Origin: Microbacterium marinum
GTDB lineage: Bacteria; Actinomycetota; Actinomycetes; Actinomycetales; Microbacteriaceae
Length of the DNA: 64,000 nucleotides
Assembly (NCBI RefSeq): GCF_014204835.1
Contig: NZ_JACHMD010000001.1
Span: 2,914,001-2,978,000 of the forward strand
Reading direction: 5' to 3'
The translations under genes and the position numbers were made by a program. Numbering within the stretch: position 1 is the first letter of the stretch; each line of letters starts with the position of its first letter. Below the pieces are notes generated by a model, which saw nothing but the letters and a program-made list of their open reading frames with translations, did not search any database and was not told the origin of the DNA. Shown piece by piece: positions 52,662 to 61,168 of the stretch.

Positions 52662-53475
52662 GGACGTCCTCCCCGTGTCGGATGCGGTCGAGGCCGTATT
52701 CGCGGTGCGCTGCGATCAACGACGCCGTATACGGATGCCGCGGGTCGGCGAGCACGTCGACCGTTGCGCCGGATTCGACGACGACCCCGTCCTTCATCAC
52801 GAGGATCCGCTCGCACACCTGGGCGACCACGGCGAGGTCGTGCGAGACGAACAGCAGCGCCAGACCGCTGTCCCGCCGGAGGTCGGCGAGGACGTCGAGC
52901 ACCTCGGCCTGCACGGTCGCGTCGAGCGCCGTCGTGGGCTCGTCTGCGATGAGGAGGTCGGGCTGCTCGATGATCGCGATGGCGATGAGCACGCGTTGCA
53001 GCATCCCGCCGCTCAGCTCGTGCGGGTATCGGGTCGCGACCCGGGCCGGGTCGCGGAGGCCGAGGCGGTCGAGCGCGTCGACCGCCTCGCGCCGCGCGTC
53101 AGCCCGGGAGCGCTGCGTCTTGACGCGGAGCACCTCGGCGAGCTGCCGACCGACGGTGAGCGAGGGGTTCAGGTACGACGCGGGGTCCTGGAAGACGGCG
53201 CCGATCCGTCCGCCGCGGACGGCACGCCATCGCCGCTCGGAGAGGCCCGCGAGGTCGATGCCGTCGAAGGCGAGGCGGTCGGCGCTGACGGTGAGCGTGT
53301 CAGGCACGATGCCGAGCGCGGCGCGGCAGGTCAACGACTTGCCGCTGCCCGATTCGCCGACGATCCCCACGCTTTCGCCTCGGCCCACGACCAGGTCGAC
53401 GCCGTTCACGACGGGGCGGCCTGCCGCGCTGATGCGGAGCCCTGCGATCTCGAGCAGGGGTGTGGTGGCGGTCAT
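52654..53475 (-). CDS. Opp/Dpp-type ABC importer ATPase (first ATPase)
   Basis: The 273-aa ATP-binding subunit (MTATTPLLEIAGLRISAAGR; ATG at 53475) has Walker A GESGSGKSLTCRAAL, Q-loop AVFQDPASYLNP, signature ELSGGMLQRVLIAIA, Walker B LLIADEPTTALD and C-terminal RHPYTASLIAAH, as in OppD/DppD. It overlaps the upstream permease stop (ATGA). A much longer upstream frame is antisense noise. Confidence 0.93.
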   Translation of the reverse strand: MTATTPLLEIAGLRISAAGRPVVNGVDLVVGRGESVGIVGESGSGKSLTCRAALGIVPDTLTVSADRLAFDGIDLAGLSERRWRAVRGGRIGAVFQDPASYLNPSLTVGRQLAEVLRVKTQRSRADARREAVDALDRLGLRDPARVATRYPHELSGGMLQRVLIAIAIIEQPDLLIADEPTTALDATVQAEVLDVLADLRRDSGLALLFVSHDLAVVAQVCERILVMKDGVVVESGATVDVLADPRHPYTASLIAAHREYGLDRIRHGEDVRV

Positions 53476-54356
53476 CGTGCTCCCTCCGGGACGAGTGCGG
53501 GTGCGGGGGTGGTCTCGTCCGCCTCGGATGCCGCGTCGTCGCGACGCGCCTTCGCCGACGAGGCGTCGCGCAGCGCGTCGGCGAGCGCGTTGAGAGCCCA
53601 CACGGTGAGGACGATCAGCAGGCCCGGGACGACCGGGCCCCACGGCCGCGCGTACAGGTACTGCAGATCGGTCGCGAGCAGTCCGCCCCAGGTGGGGGTG
53701 GGCGGCACGACCCCGATGCCGAGGAAGGTGAGCGACGAGACGATCACGAGCGCGGCCCCGGTCATGCTCGCCGTCGTGACGGCGACGGCCGGGAGGACGT
53801 GCCGCCACACGTGGCGGCGGAGGATCCACCCGGTCGATGCCCCCACCAGCACGGCGGCCTCGACGTACTGCGACTGGGCGACGCTGAGCGCCGCGGCTCG
53901 CGTGACGCGGTAGAAGCCCGGGGAGATGAGGATGCCGACGGCGACCATCGCCTGCGTGACCCCGTTGCCCAGCAGCGCCGTCATCGCGATCGCGAAGACG
54001 AGGAACGGCAGAGCGATGAGGGTGTCCATGAGACGGAGGGTCGTCCACTCGAAGACCCGACCCAGGTGCACCGACAGCAGGCCGGGAACGACGCCGAGCA
54101 CGAGGCCCACGACGACAGCCAGCAGGGCCGCGGTCAGCGAGATCGGTGCCCCCTCGAGCAGCCTGCTGAGCACGTCGCGGCCGAGGGCGTCGGTGCCGAG
54201 CCACGACGCGGCCGAGGGTCCTTGCAGGATCCGGGACGTGTCCTGCGCGAGCGGGTCGTGCGGGGCGAGGAGGGGGCCGAACAGGCCGAGGACGGTGACG
54301 AGGGCGAGGATCGCAACGGCGACCTTCGCGGACGTCGATCGGAGCAGCCGGGTCAT
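53472..54356 (-). CDS. Opp/Dpp-type ABC permease (DppC-like)
   Basis: The 294-aa membrane protein has six predicted spans. The N-terminal block LLAPHDPLAQD, GTDALGRDVLSRLLEGAPISL and the EAA-loop YVEAAVLVGASTGWILRRHVW identify DppC/OppC. Its start overlaps the DppB-like stop. The C-terminal tail is Lys/Arg/Ala-rich. Confidence 0.93.
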   Translation of the reverse strand: MTRLLRSTSAKVAVAILALVTVLGLFGPLLAPHDPLAQDTSRILQGPSAASWLGTDALGRDVLSRLLEGAPISLTAALLAVVVGLVLGVVPGLLSVHLGRVFEWTTLRLMDTLIALPFLVFAIAMTALLGNGVTQAMVAVGILISPGFYRVTRAAALSVAQSQYVEAAVLVGASTGWILRRHVWRHVLPAVAVTTASMTGAALVIVSSLTFLGIGVVPPTPTWGGLLATDLQYLYARPWGPVVPGLLIVLTVWALNALADALRDASSAKARRDDAASEADETTPAPALVPEGAR

Positions 54357-55396
54357 GCGTCACGCGCCTCTCGTCTGGTGGCGGGTTGGAGGGAGCCGAG
54401 CAGACCGTTCACGAGCAGGCTGAACGCGAGAACCAGGACGACCGCGACCACGAGGGTGCCCTGCACGACGGGAACGTCGCCGCGCAGCGCCGAGTCGGCG
54501 GCGAGCATCCCGAACCCGGGCATGCTGAAGATCGTCTCGGTCACGACGGCGCCGCCGAGCAGCGTCGGGATCTTCATGCCGAGGATCGCCACCGTCGGCC
54601 CTGCACCGTTCCGGATCGCGTGCACCCACAGGATGCGCGCGGGAGAGAGGCCGCGGACGCGCGCGCCGACGATGTAGTTCTGCTCGTACACGTGCACGAC
54701 ACCGGTCCGCAGCTGACGGGCGATCTCGGCCGCCGGGTCGAGGCTCAGCGCGATCGCCGGCATGAGGATGAGTTTCAACCAGAGCACCGGGTCCTCCGTC
54801 GGCGGCACATATCCCGATGACGGGAGCAGCCGCAGCCAGACGCTCAGCAGCACGATGAGCCCGATCGACACGACGAACGGCGGCAGCGTCGACAGACCGG
54901 TCGACACGGCGGTGACGGCGCGGTCGACGGCACGACCGCGGAAGGCGATCGCGAGGACGCCGAGCCCGACACCCAGCACGATGGCGAGGACGAGCGCGAG
55001 CCCGGCGATCGAGGCGGTGATCGCGAACCGCTCTCCGATCAGTCCGGCGACCGGGAAGTGGTTGTACCAGCTCACCCCCAGATCGCCGGTGAGCAGCCCT
55101 CTCATCCACGCGAAGTACTGCACGATGATCGGCTGATCGAGACCCAGCTCCGCCTCGATCGCCGCGATGCGCTCCGGGCTGGCTTCGTCGCCCGACAGCG
55201 CCGCAGCGGGACTCAGTCCGCTCGCCGCCCCCAGCGCGAACGTCACGATGGTCGCGAGCACGAACACCGGCACGACGATGCCGAGCGCTCGGCCGACGAT
55301 GAGGAGTGCGCGGCGCGCCGCGCGCCCGGCCCGCAGACGCCCGAGGGGGCGCGAGGGTCGGGCGGCGACCGCCGTGGCGGTGTCGGTGGTCGACAT
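54353..55396 (-). CDS. Opp/Dpp-type ABC permease (DppB-like)
   Basis: The 347-aa protein (MSTTDTATAVAARPS; ATG at 55396) has one N-terminal span, a periplasm-facing loop LDQPIIVQYFAWMRGLLTGDLGVSW and five further spans. The EAA motif is GARVRGLSPARILWVHAIRN. A slightly long N terminus precedes the first span. It lies 7 bp downstream of the binding-protein stop. Confidence 0.93.
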   Translation of the reverse strand: MSTTDTATAVAARPSRPLGRLRAGRAARRALLIVGRALGIVVPVFVLATIVTFALGAASGLSPAAALSGDEASPERIAAIEAELGLDQPIIVQYFAWMRGLLTGDLGVSWYNHFPVAGLIGERFAITASIAGLALVLAIVLGVGLGVLAIAFRGRAVDRAVTAVSTGLSTLPPFVVSIGLIVLLSVWLRLLPSSGYVPPTEDPVLWLKLILMPAIALSLDPAAEIARQLRTGVVHVYEQNYIVGARVRGLSPARILWVHAIRNGAGPTVAILGMKIPTLLGGAVVTETIFSMPGFGMLAADSALRGDVPVVQGTLVVAVVLVLAFSLLVNGLLGSLQPATRREARDA

Positions 55397-55403
55397 GATC
55401 GGA

Positions 55404-56945
55404 TCAGCCGTCGATCTCGACGCCTTCCCAGCGGACCTGGGAGGGCAGCAGGTTGAGGTCGCCCACCTTGTCGCTCGTCGCGAAGATCCACGGCGAGTTG
55501 TAGAGGTAGTTGGTCGGCGACTGCTCGACGCCGATGCGGACGGCCTCCCACAGGACCTTCTGGTAGTCCGGGTCGTCGAGCGGCGTGGCTCGGACCGCGT
55601 CCAGCGCCTCAAGAAACTCGTCGGACGCGTGCGGCCCGCTGAGGTTCATGATCCCCTCCGGCCCGTACGTGGCGAGCAGGTTCGCGACGGGCGACTCACG
55701 ACCGATCGTGCCGTCCAGGGCGAGCTGGGGCGACTTGGCCACGTAGACCTCGTCCTGCCAGGTGGTCGACCCGGCCGGCACGACCTCGATGGTGCTGGCG
55801 ATCCCGACCGCCTTCAGCTGCGCCTGGGTCAGCTCCGCAGCGACCTCCCCGCCGGCTTGAGCGGTGATGGTGATCGACAGGTCGCCCTCGCCGTAGCCGG
55901 CATCGGCGAGGATCTGCTTCGCCTTCTCGGGGTCGTAGTCCCAGAGGTCCTCGACCTCGGGGTTGAAGGCGAGGTATCCCTCGGGGAACGGCTGATGGGT
56001 GACGGAGCCGAGGCCTGCCGTCACGGCATCCACGTAGGCCTGACGGTCGAACGTGTACCGGAGCGCCTCGACCACGGCGGGGTCGTCGAAGGGCGCCTGA
56101 TTGAGATTGATCGACGCGTCGCTGGAGGTCAGGGCCGTCTCCACGGTCACGGTGATCCCGGCGGCTTCCGCGGCCTGCACCTGCGTCGCCGGGATGACGG
56201 CGGCGTCCACCGCACCGGATTGAATGGATGCCACGACGGTCGATGCATCGAGACGCGGCTTCAGCTCCAGCTTGTCGATGTGGATGTTCTCGGCATCCCA
56301 GTAGTCGGGGTTCTTCACGAAGGTGGCGTGCGACTCGGCGACGAACTCCTCGAGGATGAACGGGCCGGCCCCCACGGGCGAGATCGCGAGCTCAGCGGGG
56401 TCCTCCCCGGCTTTGGGGCTGGCGATGGCGCCGGTCCGACCCGCGACCAAGTACGGGATCTGATAGTCGGTCTCGGCGAGATGGAAGGTGACGTCGAGGT
56501 CGTCGTCGACCGTCACCTCCTCGAGGTCGGCGAGCTGGTCGATGAGGTGGGAGTCCTCCTGCGAGGTGCCTCGGTCGTAGAACGCCTTGACGGCGGCGGC
56601 GTCCACAGGCTCCCCGTCACTGAATGTCAGTCCCTCCCGGAGCGTGAACGTGACCTCCGTGCCGTCCTCGTTGTATTCCCACGACTCGGCGAGGCTGGGC
56701 TCGACGTCGCCGTTCTCGTCCAGTCGGGTGAGCGACGCGTAGGGCAGCGAGATCGTGTTGATGTCGTAGCCGGTCCGGCTCGTCACCGGGTCCCACGAGG
56801 TGGGCAGGGCGAGGGCGAGGGTGAGTTCGGTCTCGCCCTCGGACGCGGCGAGGTCGCCGCCTCCCCCGGAGGCGCAGGCGCTCAGCACCATCGCTGCCGT
56901 GCCGGTGGCGGCGAGGAAGGAGAGTCGTCGGGTCGTGCGGGTCAT
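55404..56945 (-). CDS. Solute-binding lipoprotein of the Opp/Dpp family (SBP_bac_5)
   Basis: The 513-aa lipoprotein has signal peptide and lipobox LSAC (Cys near residue 23) followed by a Gly-rich linker. SBP_bac_5 blocks are [41 protein letters not shown] and NPDYWDA. The ligand is probably a small organosulfur compound or peptide, inferred from its place between a DszA-type monooxygenase and sulfur-assimilation genes. Confidence 0.92.
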   Translation of the reverse strand: MTRTTRRLSFLAATGTAAMVLSACASGGGGDLAASEGETELTLALALPTSWDPVTSRTGYDINTISLPYASLTRLDENGDVEPSLAESWEYNEDGTEVTFTLREGLTFSDGEPVDAAAVKAFYDRGTSQEDSHLIDQLADLEEVTVDDDLDVTFHLAETDYQIPYLVAGRTGAIASPKAGEDPAELAISPVGAGPFILEEFVAESHATFVKNPDYWDAENIHIDKLELKPRLDASTVVASIQSGAVDAAVIPATQVQAAEAAGITVTVETALTSSDASINLNQAPFDDPAVVEALRYTFDRQAYVDAVTAGLGSVTHQPFPEGYLAFNPEVEDLWDYDPEKAKQILADAGYGEGDLSITITAQAGGEVAAELTQAQLKAVGIASTIEVVPAGSTTWQDEVYVAKSPQLALDGTIGRESPVANLLATYGPEGIMNLSGPHASDEFLEALDAVRATPLDDPDYQKVLWEAVRIGVEQSPTNYLYNSPWIFATSDKVGDLNLLPSQVRWEGVEIDG

Positions 56946-56981
56946 GAAGGTCTCCGTGCGGGTCGGGGGGTGGGAGGAAGG

Positions 56982-58346
56982 TCAGACGGATGCCGGCTGT
57001 CGCGCCGCGACGGCGGCGGTGTCACGCTCGGCGGTGTGGCGGTTCGCCGGGACGGGCAGCCCCAGGTGCTCGCGCAGCGTCGTGCCCGTGTAGCCGTCGC
57101 GGGCGAGACCCCGCGCTCGGAGGACCGGCAGGACCTCGTCGATGAAGCGGCGGAACTGCGAGGGCTTGGACACGTAGATGTTGAAGCCGTCGGCGGCTCC
57201 CGCCCGGAACCATTCCTCGATCGCATCCGCGACCGTGGTCGCGGTGCCGACGAACGGCGAGCGCCGGGGCGCCGCGTGCAGCTCGACGACCTGACGGAGG
57301 GTGAGTCCCTCGCGGGTGGCGTGCTCCACGATCGACGTCGCCTGCGTGCGGAAGCTCCGTTCGGCGTGCACGAGGACGTCGGGGAACGGTGCGTCGAGGT
57401 CGTACTGGCGGAAGTCGTGCCAGCCGAAGGGACGCCCGAGTTCGCCGAGGGCCTGCTCGAACGTGTTCGACAGCCGGTGCTGGGCGAGTTCCTCGTCGCG
57501 GGCTTCCTCGTCGGAGTCGCCGACGATGATCTTCGCTCCCGGCAGGATCACGACGTGCTCGGGGTTCCGCCCGAAAGCGCGGGCCCGAGCCCGGATGTCG
57601 TCGGCGAAGGCACGGTTGGCGGGGATGGATGCCGCGTGGGTGAAGATGCCGTCGGCGTACTTCGCGCCCAGGTCTCGTCCCTCATCGGAGTCGCCGGCCT
57701 GGAAGATCACCGGCTGGCCCTGCGGCGAACGTTCGATGTTCAGGGGACCCGCGACGCGGAAGTGCTCTCCGCGGTGGTCGGTCGTGTGCAGCTTGTCCGG
57801 GTCGAGGAAGACGCCGGTGCTCCGGTCCCGGGGGAAGGCGTCGTCCTCGTAGGAGTCCCAGAGAGCCCGCGACACCTCGATGTGCTCGGCCGCGCGGCCG
57901 TAACGGGTCGCATAGTCGTAGTGCTCGTCGAGTCCGTAGTTGCCTGCCGTCCCGGCATCCCCGCTGGTCACGACGTTCCATCCAGCACGGCCCCGACTGA
58001 TCAGGTCCAGCGACGCGAAGCGGCGGGCGAGGTTGTACGGCGAGTTGTACGACGTCGTCGCGGTGCCGACGAGCCCGATACGCTCCGTGCGCGCGGCGAG
58101 CGCCGAGAGGAGGGTGAGCGGCTCGAGCCGGTTCAGATAGTGGGGCGGCGAGTCCGGGGTGATGAACTGGCTGTCGACGATGAAGACGAGGTCGAGGCCC
58201 GCCGCTTCGGCGGCCTGTGCCTGCTCGGTGTACCAGTCGAGGTCGACGCTCGCATCGCCGGGGATCTCCGGGTCAAGCCAGCGATTGTGCTCGCCGGGCC
58301 CGCCGGTACCGGTGAGGATGACGCCGAAGGTGAGGTGCCGAGGCAT
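56982..58346 (-). CDS. NtaA/SnaA/DszA-type flavin-dependent monooxygenase
   Basis: The 454-aa luciferase-like protein starts MPRHLTFGVILTGTGGPGEH (ATG at 58346, GGAGCG upstream). Blocks are FIVDSQFITPDSPPHYLNRLEPLTLLSALAARTERIGL, GWNVVTSGD and PVIFQAGDSDEGRDLGAKYADGIFTHA, diagnostic of the NtaA/DszA family. It oxidises sulfones, aromatic sulfur compounds or amine chelators with FMNH2. It is the first gene of the sulfur operon and divergent from its likely flavin reductase partner. Confidence 0.9.
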   Translation of the reverse strand: MPRHLTFGVILTGTGGPGEHNRWLDPEIPGDASVDLDWYTEQAQAAEAAGLDLVFIVDSQFITPDSPPHYLNRLEPLTLLSALAARTERIGLVGTATTSYNSPYNLARRFASLDLISRGRAGWNVVTSGDAGTAGNYGLDEHYDYATRYGRAAEHIEVSRALWDSYEDDAFPRDRSTGVFLDPDKLHTTDHRGEHFRVAGPLNIERSPQGQPVIFQAGDSDEGRDLGAKYADGIFTHAASIPANRAFADDIRARARAFGRNPEHVVILPGAKIIVGDSDEEARDEELAQHRLSNTFEQALGELGRPFGWHDFRQYDLDAPFPDVLVHAERSFRTQATSIVEHATREGLTLRQVVELHAAPRRSPFVGTATTVADAIEEWFRAGAADGFNIYVSKPSQFRRFIDEVLPVLRARGLARDGYTGTTLREHLGLPVPANRHTAERDTAAVAARQPASV

Positions 58347-58517
58347 GAGTGCGCTCCGTTCGTTGCCGATCAGCGGGGGTGGGGTGATCACCGATGAAAC
58401 CGGCTCCCCGTCATCGGCGCGACGTTGTGTCGATGTGTGTACCCGCATGTCGGCATATGACGTCGCGGCGACCTCCGAGGCGGCATCGGCGCGCATCGGT
58501 CGCTAACGTCGCGGAGC

Positions 58518-59081
58518 ATGAGTCAGTCCTCTGCTGCCGTCACCCCCGAGGCCCGCGAGCGTTCGTTCGGCGCGTCGCTGAGCCCGGAGGAGTTCAAGGC
58601 CGTCTTCCGCGGTCATCCCGGCGGTGTCGCGGTGATCACCGCCGACGCGGGTGACGGGCCGGTCGCGCTGACCGCGACCTCGGTGTCGTCGGTGAGCGCG
58701 GAGCCTCCCCTGCTCATCTTCTCCGTGTCATCCCAGTCGTCAGCGTCGGCGGTGCTGGCCCGCGCGGAGACCGTGGTCGTCCACCTCCTGGACGCACACG
58801 ACATCGACATCGCTCGACTGGGCGCGACCAGCGGCGTGGATCGGTTCGCCGAGACCCACCGCTGGTCGCGCCTCGTGACCGGCGAGCCGGTCTACCACGA
58901 TGTGCGCGCGTGGGTCCGGTGCGCCGTCATCGACCGCATGGATGCCGGCGGTTCCACGGTCGTGGCCGCGCACGCGCTCCAGTCCCAGGTCTCGCGCGAC
59001 GTCGCGGGCGGCGAGCACGGCGACGCGCTCGTCTATCACAACCGCACCTGGCACCGATTGGGCGCCCACAGCGCCCTGTGA
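58518..59081 (+). CDS. Flavin reductase (DszD/NtaB type)
   Basis: The 187-aa flavin-reductase-like protein has FRGHPGGVAVITADAGDGPVALTATSVSSVS, the flavin loop PPLLIFSVSSQSSAS and VVVHLLDAHD, then a terminal HNRTWHRLG. It would supply FMNH2 to the two luciferase-type monooxygenases. The gene is divergent from the DszA-like gene with a 171-bp gap that should hold both promoters. Confidence 0.9.
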   Translation: MSQSSAAVTPEARERSFGASLSPEEFKAVFRGHPGGVAVITADAGDGPVALTATSVSSVSAEPPLLIFSVSSQSSASAVLARAETVVVHLLDAHDIDIARLGATSGVDRFAETHRWSRLVTGEPVYHDVRAWVRCAVIDRMDAGGSTVVAAHALQSQVSRDVAGGEHGDALVYHNRTWHRLGAHSAL

Positions 59082-59086
59082 GGCCG

Positions 59087-59133
59087 CAACGACGAAGCCC
59101 GCACGCCTCGAGGGGGTGCGGGCTTCGTCGTTG
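59087..59133. terminator. Bidirectional terminator
   Basis: A perfect 18-bp stem (59087-59104 with 59116-59133) with an 11-nt loop lies between the convergent flavin reductase and MarR genes. It probably ends both transcripts. Confidence 0.75.
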
Positions 59134-59151
59134 TGACGGTGGGGGTGCGGG

Positions 59152-59658
59152 TCAGGACCGCTTCGCGAGGTCGTCGAGCGTGACGGCGATGCGCCGGATC
59201 ACTGCGGTGGCGGTGACCACCGCTTCCTCGTCGAGGTCGTCGATGACGGAGACGACGGCGCCGTGGTGGCCGCCGTACACCTCGTCGACGAGAGCCGTCG
59301 CGGCATCCGTAGGCACCAGGTAATGGGCGCGGCGGTCGGTCGGGTGTTGCTGGCGGAGAACGTATCCCTTGCCGACGAGACGCTCGATGACGTTCGTGAC
59401 CGTGGCGCTGGACGTGCCGAGCATGACGATCAGATCCTTCGGACTGACCTCACGATCCTCCCGCCGAGCCTGCACCAGGTAGCGCAACGCGGAGAGGTCG
59501 ATCCCCCCGAGACCGGAAATGCGCTGCGAGCGATCGGCCTGCACCTGCTCCGCGTGGCGAAGCTCCAGGATCGCGTTGCTCAGCTCACGGCCGGCGTCGG
59601 TCTGCGGCTGCGCCGCATACAGATGTACATGTTCGTGTCGAACGATCGACTGAGGCAT
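59152..59658 (-). CDS. MarR-family regulator
   Basis: The 168-aa protein starts MPQSIVRHEHVHLYAAQPQT (ATG at 59658, GAGGAG 6 bp upstream; the GTG at 59688 lacks this). The winged helix is VSPKDLIVMLGTSSATVTNVIERLVGKGYVLRQQHPTDRRAHYL. The ATG lies one base past the stop of the upstream 87-aa gene, so the two are coupled. The palindromes at 59940-60023 are its likely operators, controlling both this pair and the plus-strand genes. Confidence 0.88.
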   Translation of the reverse strand: MPQSIVRHEHVHLYAAQPQTDAGRELSNAILELRHAEQVQADRSQRISGLGGIDLSALRYLVQARREDREVSPKDLIVMLGTSSATVTNVIERLVGKGYVLRQQHPTDRRAHYLVPTDAATALVDEVYGGHHGAVVSVIDDLDEEAVVTATAVIRRIAVTLDDLAKRS

Positions 59659-59659
59659 G

Positions 59660-59923
59660 TCAGCTCCTCGGCTCTTTCCCTCGTTCACTCAGTGCAGCGC
59701 GAGCCTCCACCGCGTCCGAGTACCTACCTACCCTGGCACCGGTGTCATCTCGGGCGATGTAACCGGTGTGGCCGTGTTCAACCGTTCCGAGGAACCGGCC
59801 GGGGATGTTGCCGACCCAGAAGCCCTTCTCGACTTCGTGCCACGTCGCCGTCCCGCGGGAGGCGTCGACGAGCCCGGCGGTCGCGGGTGCGGGCCTCGGG
59901 GTATCGATCATGGTCATCGGCAT
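59660..59923 (-). CDS. Small hypothetical protein upstream of MarR
   Basis: The 87-aa frame starts MPMTMIDTPRPAPATAGLVD (ATG at 59923, GGGAAA upstream). A WHEVEKGFWVGNIPGRFLGTVEH segment and a DTGARVGRYSDAVEARAAL tail suggest a compact beta-alpha fold with conserved aromatics. The WVG...F.G.V stretch is typical of short actinobacterial proteins of unknown role. It is coupled to the MarR gene. Confidence 0.65.
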   Translation of the reverse strand: MPMTMIDTPRPAPATAGLVDASRGTATWHEVEKGFWVGNIPGRFLGTVEHGHTGYIARDDTGARVGRYSDAVEARAALSERGKEPRS

Positions 59924-59939
59924 GTTTCCCATCATATCT

Positions 59940-60023
59940 CGCAACTGTGAAAGTTGCGTGCTTTGTCAGAAATGATGATAGACAAGAGATGTGAAAGCCA
60001 CTAGATGTATTGCTTAGCTAGTG
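59940..60023. promoter_or_regulatory. Three-palindrome MarR control region
   Basis: The A/T-rich divergent gap contains three dyads in a row: CGCAACT-N5-AGTTGCG (59940-59958), TTGTC-N13-GACAA (59963-59985) and CACTAG-N13-CTAGTG (59999-60023, 25 bp overall). Each is 19-25 bp, the size of a MarR-dimer site. They lie between the MarR operon and the plus-strand small-protein genes, so both directions may be controlled. Confidence 0.55.
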
Positions 60024-60039
60024 ATTTAGGATGAGAGAC

Positions 60040-60180
60040 ATGATGACGACGATCTACCAGCCCGTGAACGCACCGTTCGCTCAGTTGGGCGTCGCGCTCG
60101 TCCCCGAACAGCGGGACTGGTGGCGAGGCGGGCTCTTCGACGGGCTGCTGCGCCGCCGCCGCCGTTCCACCCACGTTTGA
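60040..60180 (+). CDS. 46-aa protein with basic tail
   Basis: The frame starts MMTTIYQPVNAPFAQLGVAL and ends LLRRRRRSTHV. AGGATGAG lies about 8 bp before the ATG at 60040; starts at 60031 or 60043 are also possible. The DWWRGGLFDGLLRRRRR end suggests membrane or nucleic-acid contact. It directly follows the palindromic control region and precedes the first DUF7882-like gene by 35 bp, so it is likely the first gene of that transcript. No family recognised. Confidence 0.5.
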   Translation: MMTTIYQPVNAPFAQLGVALVPEQRDWWRGGLFDGLLRRRRRSTHV

Positions 60181-60215
60181 CAAACAGCACCGCAAGACCA
60201 CACCAGGAGGAAGTC

Positions 60216-60569
60216 ATGGGAAGCCTGTACTACGGAAACGTCGACGAGCCGATCGTCATGCCGGACCGCGTCCTCGCCCACCTCGCCGCCGTCGCGACCA
60301 CGAAGCTGCGCCGCAGTGAAAGCTTCGTCGTCTCATGGAAGGGCACGGAGTCCGATGGTCAGGGACGCACAACCCTGTGGCTGCAGCCGGCCATCCCGCT
60401 GCGCTTCGTCTACGACCAGGCAGAGGCGATGCCGCTGAACCCCGCAACCCTCCGCGAGATGGCGGACCAGGCGACCTCGAACGGCGGGCTTGTCCTCGAC
60501 GCCGACATCGACATCCCCGAGCTGTCCGCAGCCCGCCCCCAGAAGGCCCGCACCGAGGTGGCGGCCTGA
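60216..60569 (+). CDS. DUF7882-like small protein, paralogue 1
   Basis: The 117-aa protein (AGGAGG upstream of the ATG at 60216) opens MGSLYYGNVDEPIVMPDRVLAH. It carries the family core LRRSESFVVSW, GRTTLWLQPAIPLRF and a C-terminal NPATLREMADQATSNGGL. Related proteins in Microbacteriaceae are often mislabelled ATP-dependent DNA ligase; nothing here resembles a ligase. The plus-strand subtype (YYG...VSW) is shared with paralogue 3. Its stop overlaps the next start (TGATG). Confidence 0.75.
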   Translation: MGSLYYGNVDEPIVMPDRVLAHLAAVATTKLRRSESFVVSWKGTESDGQGRTTLWLQPAIPLRFVYDQAEAMPLNPATLREMADQATSNGGLVLDADIDIPELSAARPQKARTEVAA

Positions 60570-60664
60570 TGGACGGCGATCTGCGAGACGAAGCCGACGC
60601 CTACGAAGAGGCTCTCGCCGCCGAGTTCACGGCCGCGTTCGGCACCAAGCCTCTCCTGGTCTGA
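60569..60664 (+). CDS. 31-aa coupled acidic peptide
   Basis: The frame MDGDLRDEADAYEEALAAEF, ending TAAFGTKPLLV, starts in TGATG at the stop of paralogue 1, indicating reinitiation. It is predicted to be one amphipathic acidic helix. A strong U-tract terminator follows within 40 bp, so it is the last frame of the transcript. Function unknown. Confidence 0.45.
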   Translation: MDGDLRDEADAYEEALAAEFTAAFGTKPLLV

Positions 60665-60695
60665 CTTCGCCGGCACGCCCCCACGCCGGCGGCCC

Positions 60696-60750
60696 GTGCC
60701 GCAGCGCGCTGATCCAGCCCCAGCAGAACAGCGCGTTGCGGCACTTTTTT
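60696..60750 (+). terminator. Intrinsic terminator with T6 tract
   Basis: The 16-nt arms (60696-60711 and 60729-60744) pair with one internal mismatch, separated by a 17-nt loop, and are followed by six T (60745-60750). It is the clearest Rho-independent terminator in the window and ends the 60040-60664 transcript. Confidence 0.88.
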
Positions 60751-60787
60751 GCACCCAGGATTACCACCCGGAATGCGTCGCCTTGGA

Positions 60788-61111
60788 TCAGGCCGAGGGC
60801 TCACCCTCTCCCACGTCGGCAGGCTCGGGGACCAGGTGCAGCCCCGCGGGCGAGTTCGCCGTGTACATCAGGGCCTCCGACCACGCACGGTTGATGCGAG
60901 ACTGGCGGCTGCCGTAGTACTTGAATACGAGCGACGCGTGCGGGTGCAGCCAGACGGAGGTCCGCCCCTCCCCGATGCTCTTATCGTCGCGCCACGTGAA
61001 GTGGAACGATTCCCCGCGTCGCAGCTTGTTGCCGATGACCTGCTGCAGGTGTGCGAGCGTGCGGTCCTCGAAGTCGACCTTGATGGAATCCTCGTAGATG
61101 AACTTTCCCAC
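60788..61111 (-). CDS. DUF7882-like small protein, paralogue 2
   Basis: The 107-aa protein starts with GTG at 61111 (GAGAGGA upstream): MGKFIYEDSIKVDFEDRTLA. Core motifs are LRRGESFHFTW, GRTSVWLHPHASLVFKYYG and RINRAWSEALMYTANSPAGL, ending LVPEPADVGEG. It belongs to the minus-strand subtype (GKFIYE...FHFTW) with paralogue 4. It is divergent from paralogue 3 by 57 bp. Confidence 0.78.
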   Translation of the reverse strand: MGKFIYEDSIKVDFEDRTLAHLQQVIGNKLRRGESFHFTWRDDKSIGEGRTSVWLHPHASLVFKYYGSRQSRINRAWSEALMYTANSPAGLHLVPEPADVGEGEPSA

Positions 61112-61168
61112 CGGAATCCTCTCTGCGCCGCGACACCGCCGCGTGCGCTCTCCCATTATGGTGGGGCC

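Noticed and set aside
52654..54363. Fusion of the first Dpp ATPase with a 300-codon N-terminal extension
   Set aside because: The extension overlaps the DppC-like gene in another frame and has no domain. The ATG at 53475 with ATGA overlap gives a normal ATPase.
55167..58397. 1076-codon open frame on the plus strand across the importer and DszA-like genes
   Set aside because: It is exactly antisense to five well-supported genes. Its product is Gly/Arg/Val-rich with no domain, as expected from G/C third-position bias of the opposite strand.
58394..58517. Cys-containing frame before the flavin reductase (SMCVPACR) as a sulfur leader peptide
   Set aside because: It has no stop before the reductase start and runs on in another frame. 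The cysteine pattern is not matched to a terminator or a promoter.
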